A DNA stretch of 64,000 nt. It comes from Edaphobacter sp. GTDB lineage: Bacteria; Acidobacteriota; Terriglobia; Terriglobales; Acidobacteriaceae. The stretch lies in NCBI RefSeq assembly GCF_028283685.1, contig NZ_JAPWKF010000003.1, forward strand, positions 1-64,000. The letters run 5' to 3'. Under the pieces are notes generated by a model. It searched no databases. It had not been told where the DNA came from and saw only the letters and a list, made by a program, of their open reading frames with translations. The translations under genes were made by a program, and so were the position numbers. Shown here piece by piece: positions 35,450 to 44,829 of this stretch (the first letter of the stretch is position 1; each line of letters opens with the position of its first letter).

Positions 35450-36520
35450 ATGGCGTCCCCGCTCCACATCGTCTCGTCGCCCGATCCGGCAAAGCCTCCC
35501 GTCACCCTGCCCCGCGACTGCAGCTTCTCCGAGTCCGACTGGCGCGCCCTCGCACCCCACTGGTTTCCCGTCGCCTTCTCCCACGAGATCACCCGCCAGC
35601 CCTACGCCGCGCGCCTCCTCGACGAGCGCGTCGTCCTCTACCGCCTCACCGACAACACCATCGCCGCCGCCAAAGACATCTGCTACCACCGCGGCGCGCC
35701 CCTCAGCATGGGACACGTCGAAGGCGACGAGATCATCTGCAAATACCACGGCCTCCGCTACGACCCCACCGGCCGCTGCACCTGCATCCCCGCCCATCCC
35801 AACGGAGCCATCTCCCCGCGCCTTCGCCTCCACATGCTCCGCGCCCGCGAGGCCTTCGGTCTCGTCTGGGTCCAGCTCGTCGAAGACGACACCACCACCC
35901 TGCCCGTCATGGACGAGTGGAATGATCCCGACTACCTCCAGGTCCTCCCCAACAGCGTCCCCATGGAAGCAGCCGCCGGTCGCCAGATAGAAGGCTTCCT
36001 CGACGTCAGTCACTTCGCCTTCGTCCACCTCGAAACCTTCGGCGAGTCGCAGAACCCCGAAGTCCCCGACTATCCCGTCACCCCCACGCCCCACGGCTTC
36101 GTCGCCGACTACATCTCCACCGTCAGCAACTACTCCGTCGACTTCAAGCACCTCAATCCGCCCGGCTTCCTCTGGCGCCGCCGCTTCGAGGCCTTCCTGC
36201 CGTTCACCGCCAAGCTCACCGTCTTCTTCCCCCAGGGCGGAGAGCTGCACATCCTCAACGCCGCCTCGCCCGTCTCCGCCCGCAAGACCCGCCTCTTCGT
36301 CCCCATCTGCCGCAACTTCGACAAGGACGGCCCGCTGCAGGACACCCTCGACTTCAACCACACCGTCTTCGCCGAAGACCAGGCCATCGTCGAGCAGCAG
36401 TACCCCGAAGATCTCCCCCTCGACCTCCACGCCGAGGCCCACTTTCCCGCCGACCGCAGCTCCATCGCCTACCGCCGCGGCCTCGCCGCCCTCGGCCTCG
36501 GACGCACCTTCACCGCCTGA
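35450..36520 (+). CDS. Rieske non-heme iron oxygenase (ring-hydroxylating / demethylase type)
   Basis: 356 aa. Rieske [2Fe-2S] ligands CYHRGAP and CKYHGLRY (about 78-101). Mononuclear iron site FLDVSHFAFVH (His-x4-His, about 184-194) in the catalytic domain. Layout matches VanA/PobA-like oxygenase alpha subunits and pheophorbide-a-oxygenase relatives, which need a separate reductase; none is nearby. Substrate unknown. The ATG at 35450 is preceded by no strong Shine-Dalgarno. Confidence 0.9.
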   Translation: MASPLHIVSSPDPAKPPVTLPRDCSFSESDWRALAPHWFPVAFSHEITRQPYAARLLDERVVLYRLTDNTIAAAKDICYHRGAPLSMGHVEGDEIICKYHGLRYDPTGRCTCIPAHPNGAISPRLRLHMLRAREAFGLVWVQLVEDDTTTLPVMDEWNDPDYLQVLPNSVPMEAAAGRQIEGFLDVSHFAFVHLETFGESQNPEVPDYPVTPTPHGFVADYISTVSNYSVDFKHLNPPGFLWRRRFEAFLPFTAKLTVFFPQGGELHILNAASPVSARKTRLFVPICRNFDKDGPLQDTLDFNHTVFAEDQAIVEQQYPEDLPLDLHAEAHFPADRSSIAYRRGLAALGLGRTFTA

Positions 36521-36552
36521 CCCCACCCAACACAAGCCCACCACCCACTGTC

Positions 36553-36690
36553 GTCATCTCGACCGAAGCCGGGTGCCCCATTCATGGCGCGAAGCGACAT
36601 GAGTGGGCCAGCCACATCCTCTTCAAGAATCCTCTTCAAGAAAAGCAGTCATCTCGACCGAAGCGCAGCGGAGAGACCTGCCGTTCAACC
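36553..36690 (+). repeat. R1 interrupted by R2, then a second R1
   Basis: At 36553 the first 17 bases of R1 (GTCATCTCGACCGAAGC) run straight into R2 (CGGGTGCCCCATTCATGG, to 36609). A full R1 follows at 36648-36690. The first is a nested or junction-type composite. Confidence 0.85.
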
Positions 36691-36815
36691 CCGTGGAGAC
36701 CCCTGCTGTTCGGCCAACCCAGCCCCACCCTCCACTCCGGGTTCACCCGCTTATCTCAAACATCAAAACAATCGATACCCCAACCCTCCCTCCGCAGGCT
36801 CATAATGGACGCACC

Positions 36816-37739
36816 ATGACACGGCATCTCTGCTCGACCCTGCTCCTCCTCGGCGCATCTCTCGCGCCTGCCGCTCTGCACGCCGCCGACCCACTCACCC
36901 AGATCACCCTTCCCGGCGACCACCTCTACACCGAGAGCATCACCTCGCTCAAAGACGGAACCCTCTTCATCGGCTCCCTCGGCAAAGGCACCGTCAGCCG
37001 CATCCCCCACAACTCCACCGACGTCACCGTCTTCATCCCCGCCGGCACCAACGGCCTCAACTCCGTCTTCGGTGTCTACGCCGACGAGAAGAGCAACACC
37101 CTCTGGGTCTGCTCCGACAAGAGCGACAAGTCCCCCGACGTCGCCGCCAAGTCCTTCGACCTCAAGACCGGCGCCGCCAAGGGCAGCTACCCCCTCAGCC
37201 CAGCCTCCTTCTGCAACGACTTCGCCGTCGGCCCCAAAGGCATCGTCTACATCGCTGACACCTCGCTCGCCACCGTCATGATGCTCCGCCCCGGCGCCAC
37301 CACCCTCGAAGTCGCCATCAAGGACCCGCTCCTCGAAGGCATCGACGGCCTCGGCTTCGGCGACAAGCACACCCTCTACGTCAACAGCGTTCGCAAGAAC
37401 AAGCTCCTCCGCGTCGACCTCGGCCCCGACGGCAAAGGAACCAGGGTCACCGACCTCAAGCTCTCCCGCGCCATCTCCAGGCCCGACGGCATGCGCGCCC
37501 TCGGCAAGAACCGCTTCCTCCTCGCCGAAGGCGACGGCCACATGGACATCGTCACCATCGGCGCCGACAAGTCCAGCGCCGAGATCACCACCCTCAAGGA
37601 CGGCATGGAACTGACCCCCGCCGTCACCGCCACCAAAGGCATGGCCTGGGTCGCCGAAGGCAAACTGGCCTACCGCAACACCCCCGACAAAGACCCCGGC
37701 GCCTTCCACCTCTACGCCGTCCCCCTGCCAAAGAAATAG
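36816..37739 (+). CDS. Secreted SMP-30/gluconolactonase-like beta-propeller
   Basis: 307 aa. Signal peptide MTRHLCSTLLLLGASLAPAA, then repeated four-strand blades typical of SMP-30/NHL propellers: LYTESITSLKDGTLFIGSLG, FCNDFAVGPKGIVYIADTS (conserved N-D metal-ligand region), LYVNSVRKNKLLRV and RPDGMRAL. Probable periplasmic lactonase-like or ligand-binding role; substrate unknown. Monocistronic with a strong terminator downstream. Confidence 0.82.
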   Translation: MTRHLCSTLLLLGASLAPAALHAADPLTQITLPGDHLYTESITSLKDGTLFIGSLGKGTVSRIPHNSTDVTVFIPAGTNGLNSVFGVYADEKSNTLWVCSDKSDKSPDVAAKSFDLKTGAAKGSYPLSPASFCNDFAVGPKGIVYIADTSLATVMMLRPGATTLEVAIKDPLLEGIDGLGFGDKHTLYVNSVRKNKLLRVDLGPDGKGTRVTDLKLSRAISRPDGMRALGKNRFLLAEGDGHMDIVTIGADKSSAEITTLKDGMELTPAVTATKGMAWVAEGKLAYRNTPDKDPGAFHLYAVPLPKK

Positions 37740-37771
37740 CAAAGCAGCGCAAACAGAAAACTCGCGCAAAC

Positions 37772-37809
37772 AAAAAAGGGGGAGCGGCGCAAACCGCTCC
37801 CCCCTTTTT
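37772..37809. terminator. Bidirectional intrinsic terminator
   Basis: AAAAAA precedes GGGGGAGCGG (37778-37787). The loop CGCAAA separates it from CCGCTCCCCC (37794-37803), followed by CTTTTT. The A-run and T-run allow termination in both directions between the beta-propeller gene and the convergent secreted protein gene. Confidence 0.9.
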
Positions 37810-37921
37810 GCTCCCATAAAAGTTACAAATAATCCCGCTCCCCCAACACCCTGATTTCCAACCCCAAACCACCCCACAAAGCAGAACCACTAAATACCCC
37901 ACCAAGCACAACCACTAAATA

Positions 37922-38027
37922 CTGTCATCTCGACCGAAGCGGCGTAGCCGCGCAGTGGAGAGACCTGCTTCTCAACCACCAAACTCCACCCAGCCGGGGC
38001 CCCATATCTGGTCACGCCAGATGTGGG
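37922..38027 (+). repeat. R1 and a hairpin related to R2
   Basis: R1 at 37922-37980 with GCGGC-GTA-GCCGC (37939-37951). At 38000-38027, CCCATATCTGG and CCAGATGTGGG form an 11-pair hairpin with one G-T pair in an R2-like CCCCAT...GTGGG frame. Confidence 0.8.
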
Positions 38028-38111
38028 TTTGCAGGATGCCCATGCACCCACAAAAGCAGCGTGTGGCAACTAATCCCCACCCACCAAAAATCCCCCACCA
38101 AAGTTACAAAC

Positions 38112-39365
38112 TCAATCCGTCTCCGAAGAATCCTTCTTCAGCGCCCCACCCGTATGCCGCCACGCACTCCCCGCGGCATCGCGAACGCTGTTTGCACTCT
38201 TCCCCAGCGCCTTGCCCGTACTGTGCGCTGCAGTGTCCAGCGCCGCACCCGTCTTGTTGTTCGCCAGCACCAGCGCCGTATTCGTCTGGCGATCGCTCAG
38301 GCTCAGCGCATTCGCCGTTGAATTCGCTCCAACCAATGTCCCGTCGACACCTGCATTCCCCCCGCGGATCGCCGCCTGCACCGGACGCTTTGAAGGCTCC
38401 GCCCACGCCACATCGCTCTCCGGCAGCGCCTCCAGGCGCTCCACCCTTGCCGCCGAAAAGTCGCTGCGCTGCATCTTCTCCAGCAGCGGCCACTGCGACG
38501 ACTTCGCCCATATCGCGCCGTTCATCAGTGCATTCGGCTCGCCCACATTGATCACCGAACGCACCGCCATCCGCTTCATCGACTCACACCGATCCCCGCC
38601 GCAACCCTTCCGGCACAGCTCATGGTTCAGAAACGATCCATGCTTCCCATACGACAGCCACACCCGCGCCCCATGATCCTCCGCGCCCAGCGCCGAGGCC
38701 CGCGTCAGCTGGCTCGCATCGCATGCCGTATCCTCATGCGCCGCCGCATACCAGTACACCGCGCGCCATCCCTCCGCCGAATCGCCCGTGCCGCCCGTCA
38801 GCAGCACCGACACATGCTCCGCATCCAGCGCATGCCCCAGGCGCCCACAGTCCGTGCGCCACAGAAAGTAGTAGTGCAGCTCGATCCTTCGGCCACGCAG
38901 AGAACCCAGTGCCACCACCGACGACGCTCCCGCCGTAGCCGATGAGGCTGCCGCTGAAGGCGTAAACGCAGCCGCCGACGAGGCCGAAGACACCGCCGCC
39001 GCCTTCAGCGCGCCGCGTCCCTTCTCCTCCAGCAGAGTCGCCTGTCCATACAGCGTGCCGTTATCGGCCAGCACATACGGCGTCGCCGTATTCGTCAGCA
39101 GCTCGCCCGGCATCGCCGAACAGTCCTGGCCACTCACCATCACCTCGGGCACAAACTTGTCCAGCAGCGTCTGCTCCAGCGCATCGCTCAACCCATCGCC
39201 GTCGCTGTCCACCCGACTGCCCGGAACCTGCGCCTGCGCGATGCCGCCCATCACGCAGCCCAGCGCCAGCACGCACATCACCCCACGCGCCCGCCTGCCG
39301 GCAACGCCGGAAGCCATCGGCACGCTCGAAACCATCAACAAACGCCCAGTAAACAGATTGCGCAT
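38112..39365 (-). CDS. Secreted protein with calcium-binding DxDGDG motif, unknown family
   Basis: 417 aa. Signal peptide (VMCVLALGCVMGGIAQA) and then DSDGDGLSDALE, a thrombospondin-type-3/EF-loop-like calcium site. An Ala/Ser-rich spacer (about 120-145) precedes a Cys-containing domain with ELHYYFLWRTDCGRLGH, AEHVSVLL, YWYAAAHEDTACD and YGKHGSFLNHELC. The EHV...AAHE...KHGSF pattern recalls the VPS62/DUF946 fold, but I am not certain. The last 80 residues are Asn/Thr/Ala-rich and amphipathic, with no known domain. Monocistronic. Function unknown. Confidence 0.7.
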   Translation of the reverse strand: MRNLFTGRLLMVSSVPMASGVAGRRARGVMCVLALGCVMGGIAQAQVPGSRVDSDGDGLSDALEQTLLDKFVPEVMVSGQDCSAMPGELLTNTATPYVLADNGTLYGQATLLEEKGRGALKAAAVSSASSAAAFTPSAAASSATAGASSVVALGSLRGRRIELHYYFLWRTDCGRLGHALDAEHVSVLLTGGTGDSAEGWRAVYWYAAAHEDTACDASQLTRASALGAEDHGARVWLSYGKHGSFLNHELCRKGCGGDRCESMKRMAVRSVINVGEPNALMNGAIWAKSSQWPLLEKMQRSDFSAARVERLEALPESDVAWAEPSKRPVQAAIRGGNAGVDGTLVGANSTANALSLSDRQTNTALVLANNKTGAALDTAAHSTGKALGKSANSVRDAAGSAWRHTGGALKKDSSETD

Positions 39366-39383
39366 CGAAACTCACCCATCCTT

Positions 39384-39415
39384 CAGCAAACCGCAATTAC
39401 AGCAAACCGCAATTG
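39384..39415 (+). repeat. Two tandem copies of a 16-bp unit
   Basis: CAGCAAACCGCAATTA (39384-39399) and CAGCAAACCGCAATTG (39400-39415), one mismatch. It sits just upstream of the start of the minus-strand secreted protein gene, so it may touch that promoter. Confidence 0.85.
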
Positions 39416-39610
39416 CCAGGCGAAACAACGAAACAAGCGCAAGCAACCCAACCGCCCGCAAGTAATGACGCACAACCCCAACCCATAAGACATCATTCAT
39501 TGCCACCGGCGATGCCTGCCCACTCCGCATTTCCCGCCCCTGCGCCCCACCTCATCAGCAACCGCATTCATTGCAACAACTTCACCCAGCCACCTCGACA
39601 ACCCCTCTCG

Positions 39611-39765
39611 TTTGTCATTCCCCTTCGTTTGTTATCCCTTAGCGTAGCGGAGGAATCCGCTTTTCTTACCACCCAGCCATGAACCCACCCCACCCCTGCC
39701 CAAACAAAAGAACCGTCATCCCCACCGAAGGCGAAGCTGCAGTGGAGAGACTCCGCCTTTCGACC
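39611..39765 (+). repeat. R3 followed by R1
   Basis: R3 from TTTGTCATTCCCC to GAGGAATCCGCTTTTCTTACC (39611-39670). Diverged R1 at 39715-39765 (GTCATCCCCACCGAAGG ... AGTGGAGAGACTCCGCC). It occupies the gap in front of the padR promoter. The remainder of 39416-39610 shows no gene. Confidence 0.78.
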
Positions 39766-39814
39766 ACGGAAGCCCCACAGCCCAAAACCCCCTTCCAGCA
39801 TTCCACAAAAAAAC

Positions 39815-39843
39815 TTGCATACCCAGTCGCCATTCGATATAGT
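39815..39843 (+). promoter_or_regulatory. Sigma-70-like promoter of padR
   Basis: TTGCAT (39815-39820), a 17-base spacer, and TATAGT (39838-39843), ending 12 bases before the padR ATG. The transcript would have a very short leader, or start near the ATG. Autorepression by PadR at this site is likely from family behaviour but not shown. Confidence 0.65.
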
Positions 39844-39855
39844 CGGTTTCCGACC

Positions 39856-40197
39856 ATGAAACCCGACGCCCCGCTCTCGACCGCCGCTCTCTACATCCTT
39901 CTCGCACTGGCCCGCGAAGACCTCCACGGCTACGGCATCATCCAGGAGATCGCCCGCGAGTCCGACGACAACTACCGCATCGGCCCCGGCACCCTCTACG
40001 ACAACCTCAAGAAGCTCATGGACCAGAAGCTCGTCATCGACGCCCCCCGCTCCGCCCGCGCCAAAGACGACGACCGCCGCTTCTACCGCCTCACCACCGC
40101 CGGCAAGGCCGCGCTCTCCACCGAGGTCGAACGCATGCACAGCATCGTCCTTGAAGCCCGCCTCCGCCTCACCGGAAGGAGCCCGCGCAAAGCATGA
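39856..40197 (+). CDS. PadR-family transcriptional regulator
   Basis: 113 aa winged-helix repressor: LSTAALYILLALAREDLHGYGI, IGPGTLYDNLKKLMDQKLV (recognition helix) and RRFYRLTTAGKAAL (wing), with a C-terminal dimerisation helix. PadR proteins usually control an adjacent efflux or membrane gene. It overlaps the next gene by four bases (ATGA at 40194-40197), so the two are translationally coupled and the pair forms one operon. Confidence 0.92.
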   Translation: MKPDAPLSTAALYILLALAREDLHGYGIIQEIARESDDNYRIGPGTLYDNLKKLMDQKLVIDAPRSARAKDDDRRFYRLTTAGKAALSTEVERMHSIVLEARLRLTGRSPRKA

Positions 40198-40592
40198 GCC
40201 AATCACTCCGCCTCGCCTACCGCGCCATCCTTCGTCTTCACCCCATCGACTTTCGCGCCGAGTTCGGCAACGAGATGCTCTGGATCTTCGACGAAGAGGC
40301 ACGCAGCGGCCACGCCCTTCCGCTCTTCTTCGACGGCCTCCGCTCCATCCTCGTGCAGAACATCCGCCCCTACTTCCAGCAGCCCGAGCCCGCCGGCCCC
40401 ATCTACATCGAGATCGACTCCTCGCTCCCCTCCGAACGCATCGCGCAGACCTGGCTCGTCATCATCTGCGGCATCCTCTGCATCGGCCTCTTCCTCAGCA
40501 TGGTCGCCCCGCGCGTCGTCCTTCCCATCAGCGATCTCTTCTTCACCAGCAGCCATCAGCAGCACCACCACCTTCATCACGCAGACCGATAG
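40194..40592 (+). CDS. Small membrane protein resembling the N-terminal part of acidobacterial ADOP permeases
   Basis: 132 aa. Starts MSQSLRLAYRAILRLHPIDF then RAEFGNEMLWIFDEEAR, the pattern I recall at the N-terminus of acidobacterial duplicated orphan permeases (ADOPs), which are often paired with PadR. Here there is only one transmembrane segment (TWLVIICGILCIGLFLSMVA) and a His-rich tail, with no MacB or FtsX permease domain. It is either a truncated relic or an independent accessory protein. Coupled to PadR by a four-base overlap. Confidence 0.68.
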   Translation: MSQSLRLAYRAILRLHPIDFRAEFGNEMLWIFDEEARSGHALPLFFDGLRSILVQNIRPYFQQPEPAGPIYIEIDSSLPSERIAQTWLVIICGILCIGLFLSMVAPRVVLPISDLFFTSSHQQHHHLHHADR

Positions 40593-40630
40593 ACCACGAC
40601 ACGCACAGCGCGCAGAGGGAGGGAGAGAGC

Positions 40631-41947
40631 ATGAAGAAGTTCATCGCAGCATCATTCCTCCTCGTCGTGACAACGACGCTGCATGCACAGCAGATCACAG
40701 GCACCTGGCAGGGCACAGGCGACACAGGCGAAAAGCTTCGCGTCGTTCTGAACATCGACAAAGGCGCCGGCGACGCGCTCCACGGCACCCTCTACAGCAT
40801 CGATCAGACGCCCGACCCCGCGCCCGTCACCGCCATCACCTTCGATAGCAGGACATTGAAGTTCTCCATCGACACCTTCCACGCCTCGTATGAAGGCAAG
40901 CTCAGCGCCGATGGCAACACCATCACCGGCACCATGACGCAGGGCGAACCCAAACCGCTCGTCTTCCAGCGCGCCACCGCGAACACGGTTTGGAAGACCG
41001 ATGCCCTCGCGCACAGCTCGCAGATGATCGCCGTCGACAAAGACGTGAAGCTCGAAGTCCTCGATTGGGGAGGCACCGGCCGTCCACTCGTCCTCCTCAC
41101 CGGCCTCGGTGACAATGCACACGTCTTCGACAAGTTTGCTCCAAAGCTGGCCGCGAAGTATCACGTCTACGGCATTACCCGCCGCGGCTTCGGCAACTCC
41201 AGCAAGCCCGATCCGGTCACCGCCAACTACAGCGCGGCGCGTCTCGGCGACGACGTGCTCGCCGTCATCGAGGCACTGCATCTCGACAAGCCCATCGTCG
41301 CCGGACACTCCATCGCAGGCGAAGAGCTCAGCTACATCGGCGCCCGGCACGCAGACAAAGTCGCAGGCCTCATCTATCTCGACGCCGGCTACCCCTACGC
41401 TCTCTACGATCAGCTCAACGGCGCTTTCTTCTTCGACGTCAGCGACCTGCGCCAGCAGCTCAGCACCGTTGTTCCCGGCGCAGCGCCGCCGCAGGATCAG
41501 AAGAAGGCGCTCGACGATCTCATCGCCGCACTCCAGCAGGTGCAGAAGGAAGCGGCCTCCATGCGCCACACGGTAGAAGACCTGCCGCCGCCATCGCCCG
41601 GCCCGCGTCACCCACCTCCGCCTGTAGGCGCCGCCATCATGAACGGCGAGCAGCGCTTCGACACCATCAGCTCTCCCGCACTCGTCATCTTCGTCTCGCC
41701 GCACGACCTCAGTTCGATGTTTAAGGGCAACCCCAAGGGACAGGCCGCCATGGAAGCCAACGACAAGCGCAGCACCGAGAATCAGGCCCTCGCCTTCGAG
41801 CGCCAGGTCCCCTCCGCCCACGTCGTCCGCATCCCCAACGCCAACCACTACGTCTTCCGCTCCAACGAAGCCCAGGTCCTCAGCGAGATCGACACCTTCA
41901 TCGCCACGCTGCCCGCTGCGAACGAACGGACGCAGTCAACAAATTAG
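40631..41947 (+). CDS. Exported alpha/beta-hydrolase with N-terminal beta domain
   Basis: 438 aa. Signal peptide MKKFIAASFLLVVTTTLHA. Residues about 22-115 form a small beta-rich domain (ITGTWQGTGDTGEKLRVVLN, DGNTITGTMTQGEP). The hydrolase fold starts near VLDWGGTGRPLVLLTGLGDN, with nucleophile GHSIAG (about 233-238), acid region LVIFVSPHD, and His in NANHYVF (about 410). Probably the third gene of the PadR operon (39 bases after the previous stop, GGGAGAG before the ATG). Substrate unknown. Confidence 0.88.
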   Translation: MKKFIAASFLLVVTTTLHAQQITGTWQGTGDTGEKLRVVLNIDKGAGDALHGTLYSIDQTPDPAPVTAITFDSRTLKFSIDTFHASYEGKLSADGNTITGTMTQGEPKPLVFQRATANTVWKTDALAHSSQMIAVDKDVKLEVLDWGGTGRPLVLLTGLGDNAHVFDKFAPKLAAKYHVYGITRRGFGNSSKPDPVTANYSAARLGDDVLAVIEALHLDKPIVAGHSIAGEELSYIGARHADKVAGLIYLDAGYPYALYDQLNGAFFFDVSDLRQQLSTVVPGAAPPQDQKKALDDLIAALQQVQKEAASMRHTVEDLPPPSPGPRHPPPPVGAAIMNGEQRFDTISSPALVIFVSPHDLSSMFKGNPKGQAAMEANDKRSTENQALAFERQVPSAHVVRIPNANHYVFRSNEAQVLSEIDTFIATLPAANERTQSTN

Positions 41948-42002
41948 CTGGCTAACTCATTTCGCCAAGCCGTCTCACCTACTCAATTTCAGGAGCTCAT
42001 CC

Positions 42003-42767
42003 ATGCTCGAGCTGGTCAACCTCACCAAGTCCTACTCCGGCCTGCACGTCGCCTCCAGCATCCGCTTCACCGCGCGTCCCGGCGAGGTCACCGGCTACCT
42101 CGGCCCCAACGGCTCCGGCAAGTCCACCACCATGAAGATGATCACCGGCCTCATCGAGCCCTCCAGCGGACACGTCTCCTTCAACGGCCAACCCATCCGC
42201 GACGACCTCATGGGCTTCCGCCGCGTCATGGGCTACGTTCCCGAAGAGCCCTACCTCTACACCCACCTCAGCGGCATCGAGTATCTCGTCATGGTCGCGC
42301 AGCTCCGCGACATGGACCGCAACGTCGCCAGCACCCGCATCCGCGGCCTGCTGCGCCTCTTCGGCCTCTACTCCGACCGCGACGTCCCCATGAGCAGCTA
42401 CTCCAAGGGCATGCGCCAGAAGATCCTCCTCTCCGCCGCCCTCATGCACGACCCCGAGCTCATCCTTCTCGACGAGCCCTTCTCCGGACTCGACATCGGA
42501 TCTTCCCTCATCCTCCGCTCGCTCATCGAAGAGCTGGCCCGCTGCAACAAGGTCGTCCTCTTCAGCTCCCACGAGCTTGAGACCGTCGAACGCCTCTGCG
42601 CGCACGTCGTCATCCTCCACCGCGGCAAGGTCGTCGCCGACGACTCCATCGACAACCTCCGCAATCTCATGCAGCTCCCCTCGCTCGAAGACATCTTCGC
42701 CCAGCTGGCCATCGAGCAGGACTACCTCGCCGTCTCCCGCGAGATCGTCAACCTCATCCACACCTGA
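42003..42767 (+). CDS. ABC transporter ATP-binding protein (ABC-2 export type)
   Basis: 254 aa single nucleotide-binding domain. Walker A GPNGSGKST (about 37-45), Q-loop VMGYVPEEPYLY, signature region SSYSKGMRQKILLSAAL, Walker B LILLDEPFSGLD, and H-loop FSSHELE. The SKGMRQK signature is typical of ABC-2 and drug-exporter ATPases. It has CAGGAG upstream of ATG 42003. Its partner is the frameshifted permease at 43085-44789, separated by a repeat block of about 300 bases. Confidence 0.93.
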   Translation: MLELVNLTKSYSGLHVASSIRFTARPGEVTGYLGPNGSGKSTTMKMITGLIEPSSGHVSFNGQPIRDDLMGFRRVMGYVPEEPYLYTHLSGIEYLVMVAQLRDMDRNVASTRIRGLLRLFGLYSDRDVPMSSYSKGMRQKILLSAALMHDPELILLDEPFSGLDIGSSLILRSLIEELARCNKVVLFSSHELETVERLCAHVVILHRGKVVADDSIDNLRNLMQLPSLEDIFAQLAIEQDYLAVSREIVNLIHT

Positions 42768-42837
42768 GAAGGGAAGCGCACGCACCACACCATCAATCCC
42801 CTCGCTCTTCGTCGTTTGTCATTCCGAGCGCCGCGAT

Positions 42838-43040
42838 CCAGGGTGCCCCATTCATGGCGCGGAAGCGACATGAGTGGGCCCGCCACAAAACGCTGAAGAA
42901 AACCACATGAGCAGGTCCACCCACAAACTCTCAAGAAGCGCAGTCACCTCGACCGAAGCCAAACGAAAGCGCAGTCACAAACTTTAAAGAAACCGCAGTC
43001 ATCTCGACCGAAGCGAAGCGAAGAGAGACCCGCTTCTCAA
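42838..43040 (+). repeat. R2 plus partial and complete R1 copies
   Basis: R2 at 42838-42880. A partial R1 begins at about 42942 (GCAGTCACCTCGACCGAAGC). A complete R1 runs 42995-43040. A short unit, CACAAACTnTnAAGAA followed by GCAGTC, is repeated at 42922 and 42976 in front of the R1 heads, so this block has itself duplicated. Confidence 0.78.
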
Positions 43041-43084
43041 CTTCCGAATCACCCCGACCACCACCCCAAAGACCGGAGTCGCCC

Positions 43085-44789
43085 ATGAACCCGACCCTCA
43101 CCAACCGCTGGCATCCCCTCCGTGTCCTCTACCGCGTCTTCCTCCTCCGCGTCATCGACCTCGAACTCCTCTCCGCCGACGGCGACCCCTCGCGCCTCAT
43201 GGGACAGTTCGCCGCCGTCTTCGTCACCATCAGCTTCTTCTGCAGCTTCCCCGTGCCCATCTTCCTCGTCGGCCGCACCGCCATCCCGCATCCGCTCGCC
43301 TACATGTTCGAGCACTTCCTCATCGAGACCTCCATGACCATCGCGGGCATCATCGCCGTCCTCGGCTGGGACTCCGCCTTCCCCGACCGCCGCGACATGC
43401 TCGTCCTCGGCCCGCTTCCCGTCCGCTCCAGCACCCTCTTCACCGCCAAGATAGCCGCCCTCTTCGCCGGACCCCTCCTCGCCGGCTGCCTCCTTCAATC
43501 TCTTCACCGGCTTCAGCTGGCCGCTCGTCTTCGCCGTGGGAGTCGGCAGCAGCTTCAGCCTCCTCCGCACCCTTCCCGTCTACTGGCTCACCATCGCGCT
43601 CGCCGCCGCCTTCCCCGTCCTCTGCCTCCTCGCCATCCAGGGACTCGCCGCCAACCTTCTCCCACGTCAGATCTTTCTGCGCCTCTCCGCCTTCCTGCAG
43701 GCCGGCCTGCTCTGCCTGCTGATGACCAACTACTTCCTCGGGCCTTCCTTCAACTCTCCCGCCGCGCTCCTCGCGCCCGCGAACCAGCACACCCTGCACC
43801 TGCTCCCCGGCTACTGGTTCCTCGGCCTCTTCAACCAGCTCAACGGTTCGCTGCAACCCGAGCTCGTCCCCCTCGCCCACCGGGCCTGGGCCGCCCTCGG
43901 CATCGCCGCCGCAGGAGCCGTCGCCGCGCTCCTGCTCTCCTACCTCCGTATGCTGCCCCGCATCGTCGAGCAGCCAGAGATCGTCCCCGCCATGCGCAGC
44001 CGCTCGCTCCCCCTCGGCAACTCGCTCGCCTCCGTCGTCACGCTCTTCAGTCTGCGCACCCTCACCCGCAGCCGGCTGCACCGCATGATCCTCAGCGTCT
44101 ACCTCGGCATCGGACTCACCATCATCTTCGGCTTCCTGCACACCCGCTTCGCCAACACCGGCCTCCGCTTCGCCGAAGGGCACACCCAGCCCCTCCCGCT
44201 CAGCCTCACCTACCTGCTCTCCAGCATCCTCACCATCGCGCTCACGGCCCTCGCCCTGCGCATCGTCGTCGGCATCCCCATCACCCTCCGCGCCAACTGG
44301 ATCTTCCGCGCCACCCAGGTGCGCCCCGCCTGGCGATACCACCACGCCACGCGCCTCTCCTTCTTCACGCTTGCCACCGCGCCCGCCGTGCTTCTTCTGC
44401 TCGGCGCCGGGCTGCTTCGCGGCCGCGGCACCATCCTCGCCGTCGCCGAACACCTCGCCATCATGGCCCTCTTCGGCGCGCTCCTCGTCGAGCTATGCCT
44501 CTTCACCTTTCGCAAGATCGCCTTCGCCTGCTCCTACCTCCCCGGCAAGGCCAACCTCCACTTCGCCTTCTGGATCGCCCTCTTCGCCTCCATCGAGTGG
44601 ATCCGCGACGCCGCAGGCTACGAGGGCCGCACCCTCACCCACCCCTCCAACACCACGCTGCTGCTGCTGGGCCTCGCCGCTGCCGCAACCCTCATCCACG
44701 CTCTCTCCAACCAGCACTCCCGCCGTACGGCAGACCTCCTCTTCGAAGAAGAAGACCTCACCGCAATGGTGACCCTCAACCTCCGCTGA
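43085..44789 (+). pseudogene. ABC-2-type export permease, frameshifted
   Basis: Two frames together give a polytopic permease of about 568 aa. Frame one (43085 to about 43487) begins MNPTLTNRWHPLRVLYRVFL and includes VTISFFCSFPVPIFLVG and TAKIAALFAGPLLAG. The continuation SFNLFTGFSWPLVFAVGVGS and all later membrane segments are in another frame to 44789. The join is near 43486-43490; the total is 3n+1, so one base is extra or two are missing. At least ten hydrophobic segments. It follows the ATPase gene and is its likely partner. If the lesion is real the exporter is inactive. Confidence 0.82.
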
Positions 44790-44829
44790 AACTCACTCTG
44801 AGACGTTCGCTACCATCACCACCAAAACC

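Noticed and set aside
42838-43040. Insertion sequence or transposon remnant between ABC genes
   Set aside because: No transposase fragment or terminal inverted repeats; the block consists of R1/R2 copies.
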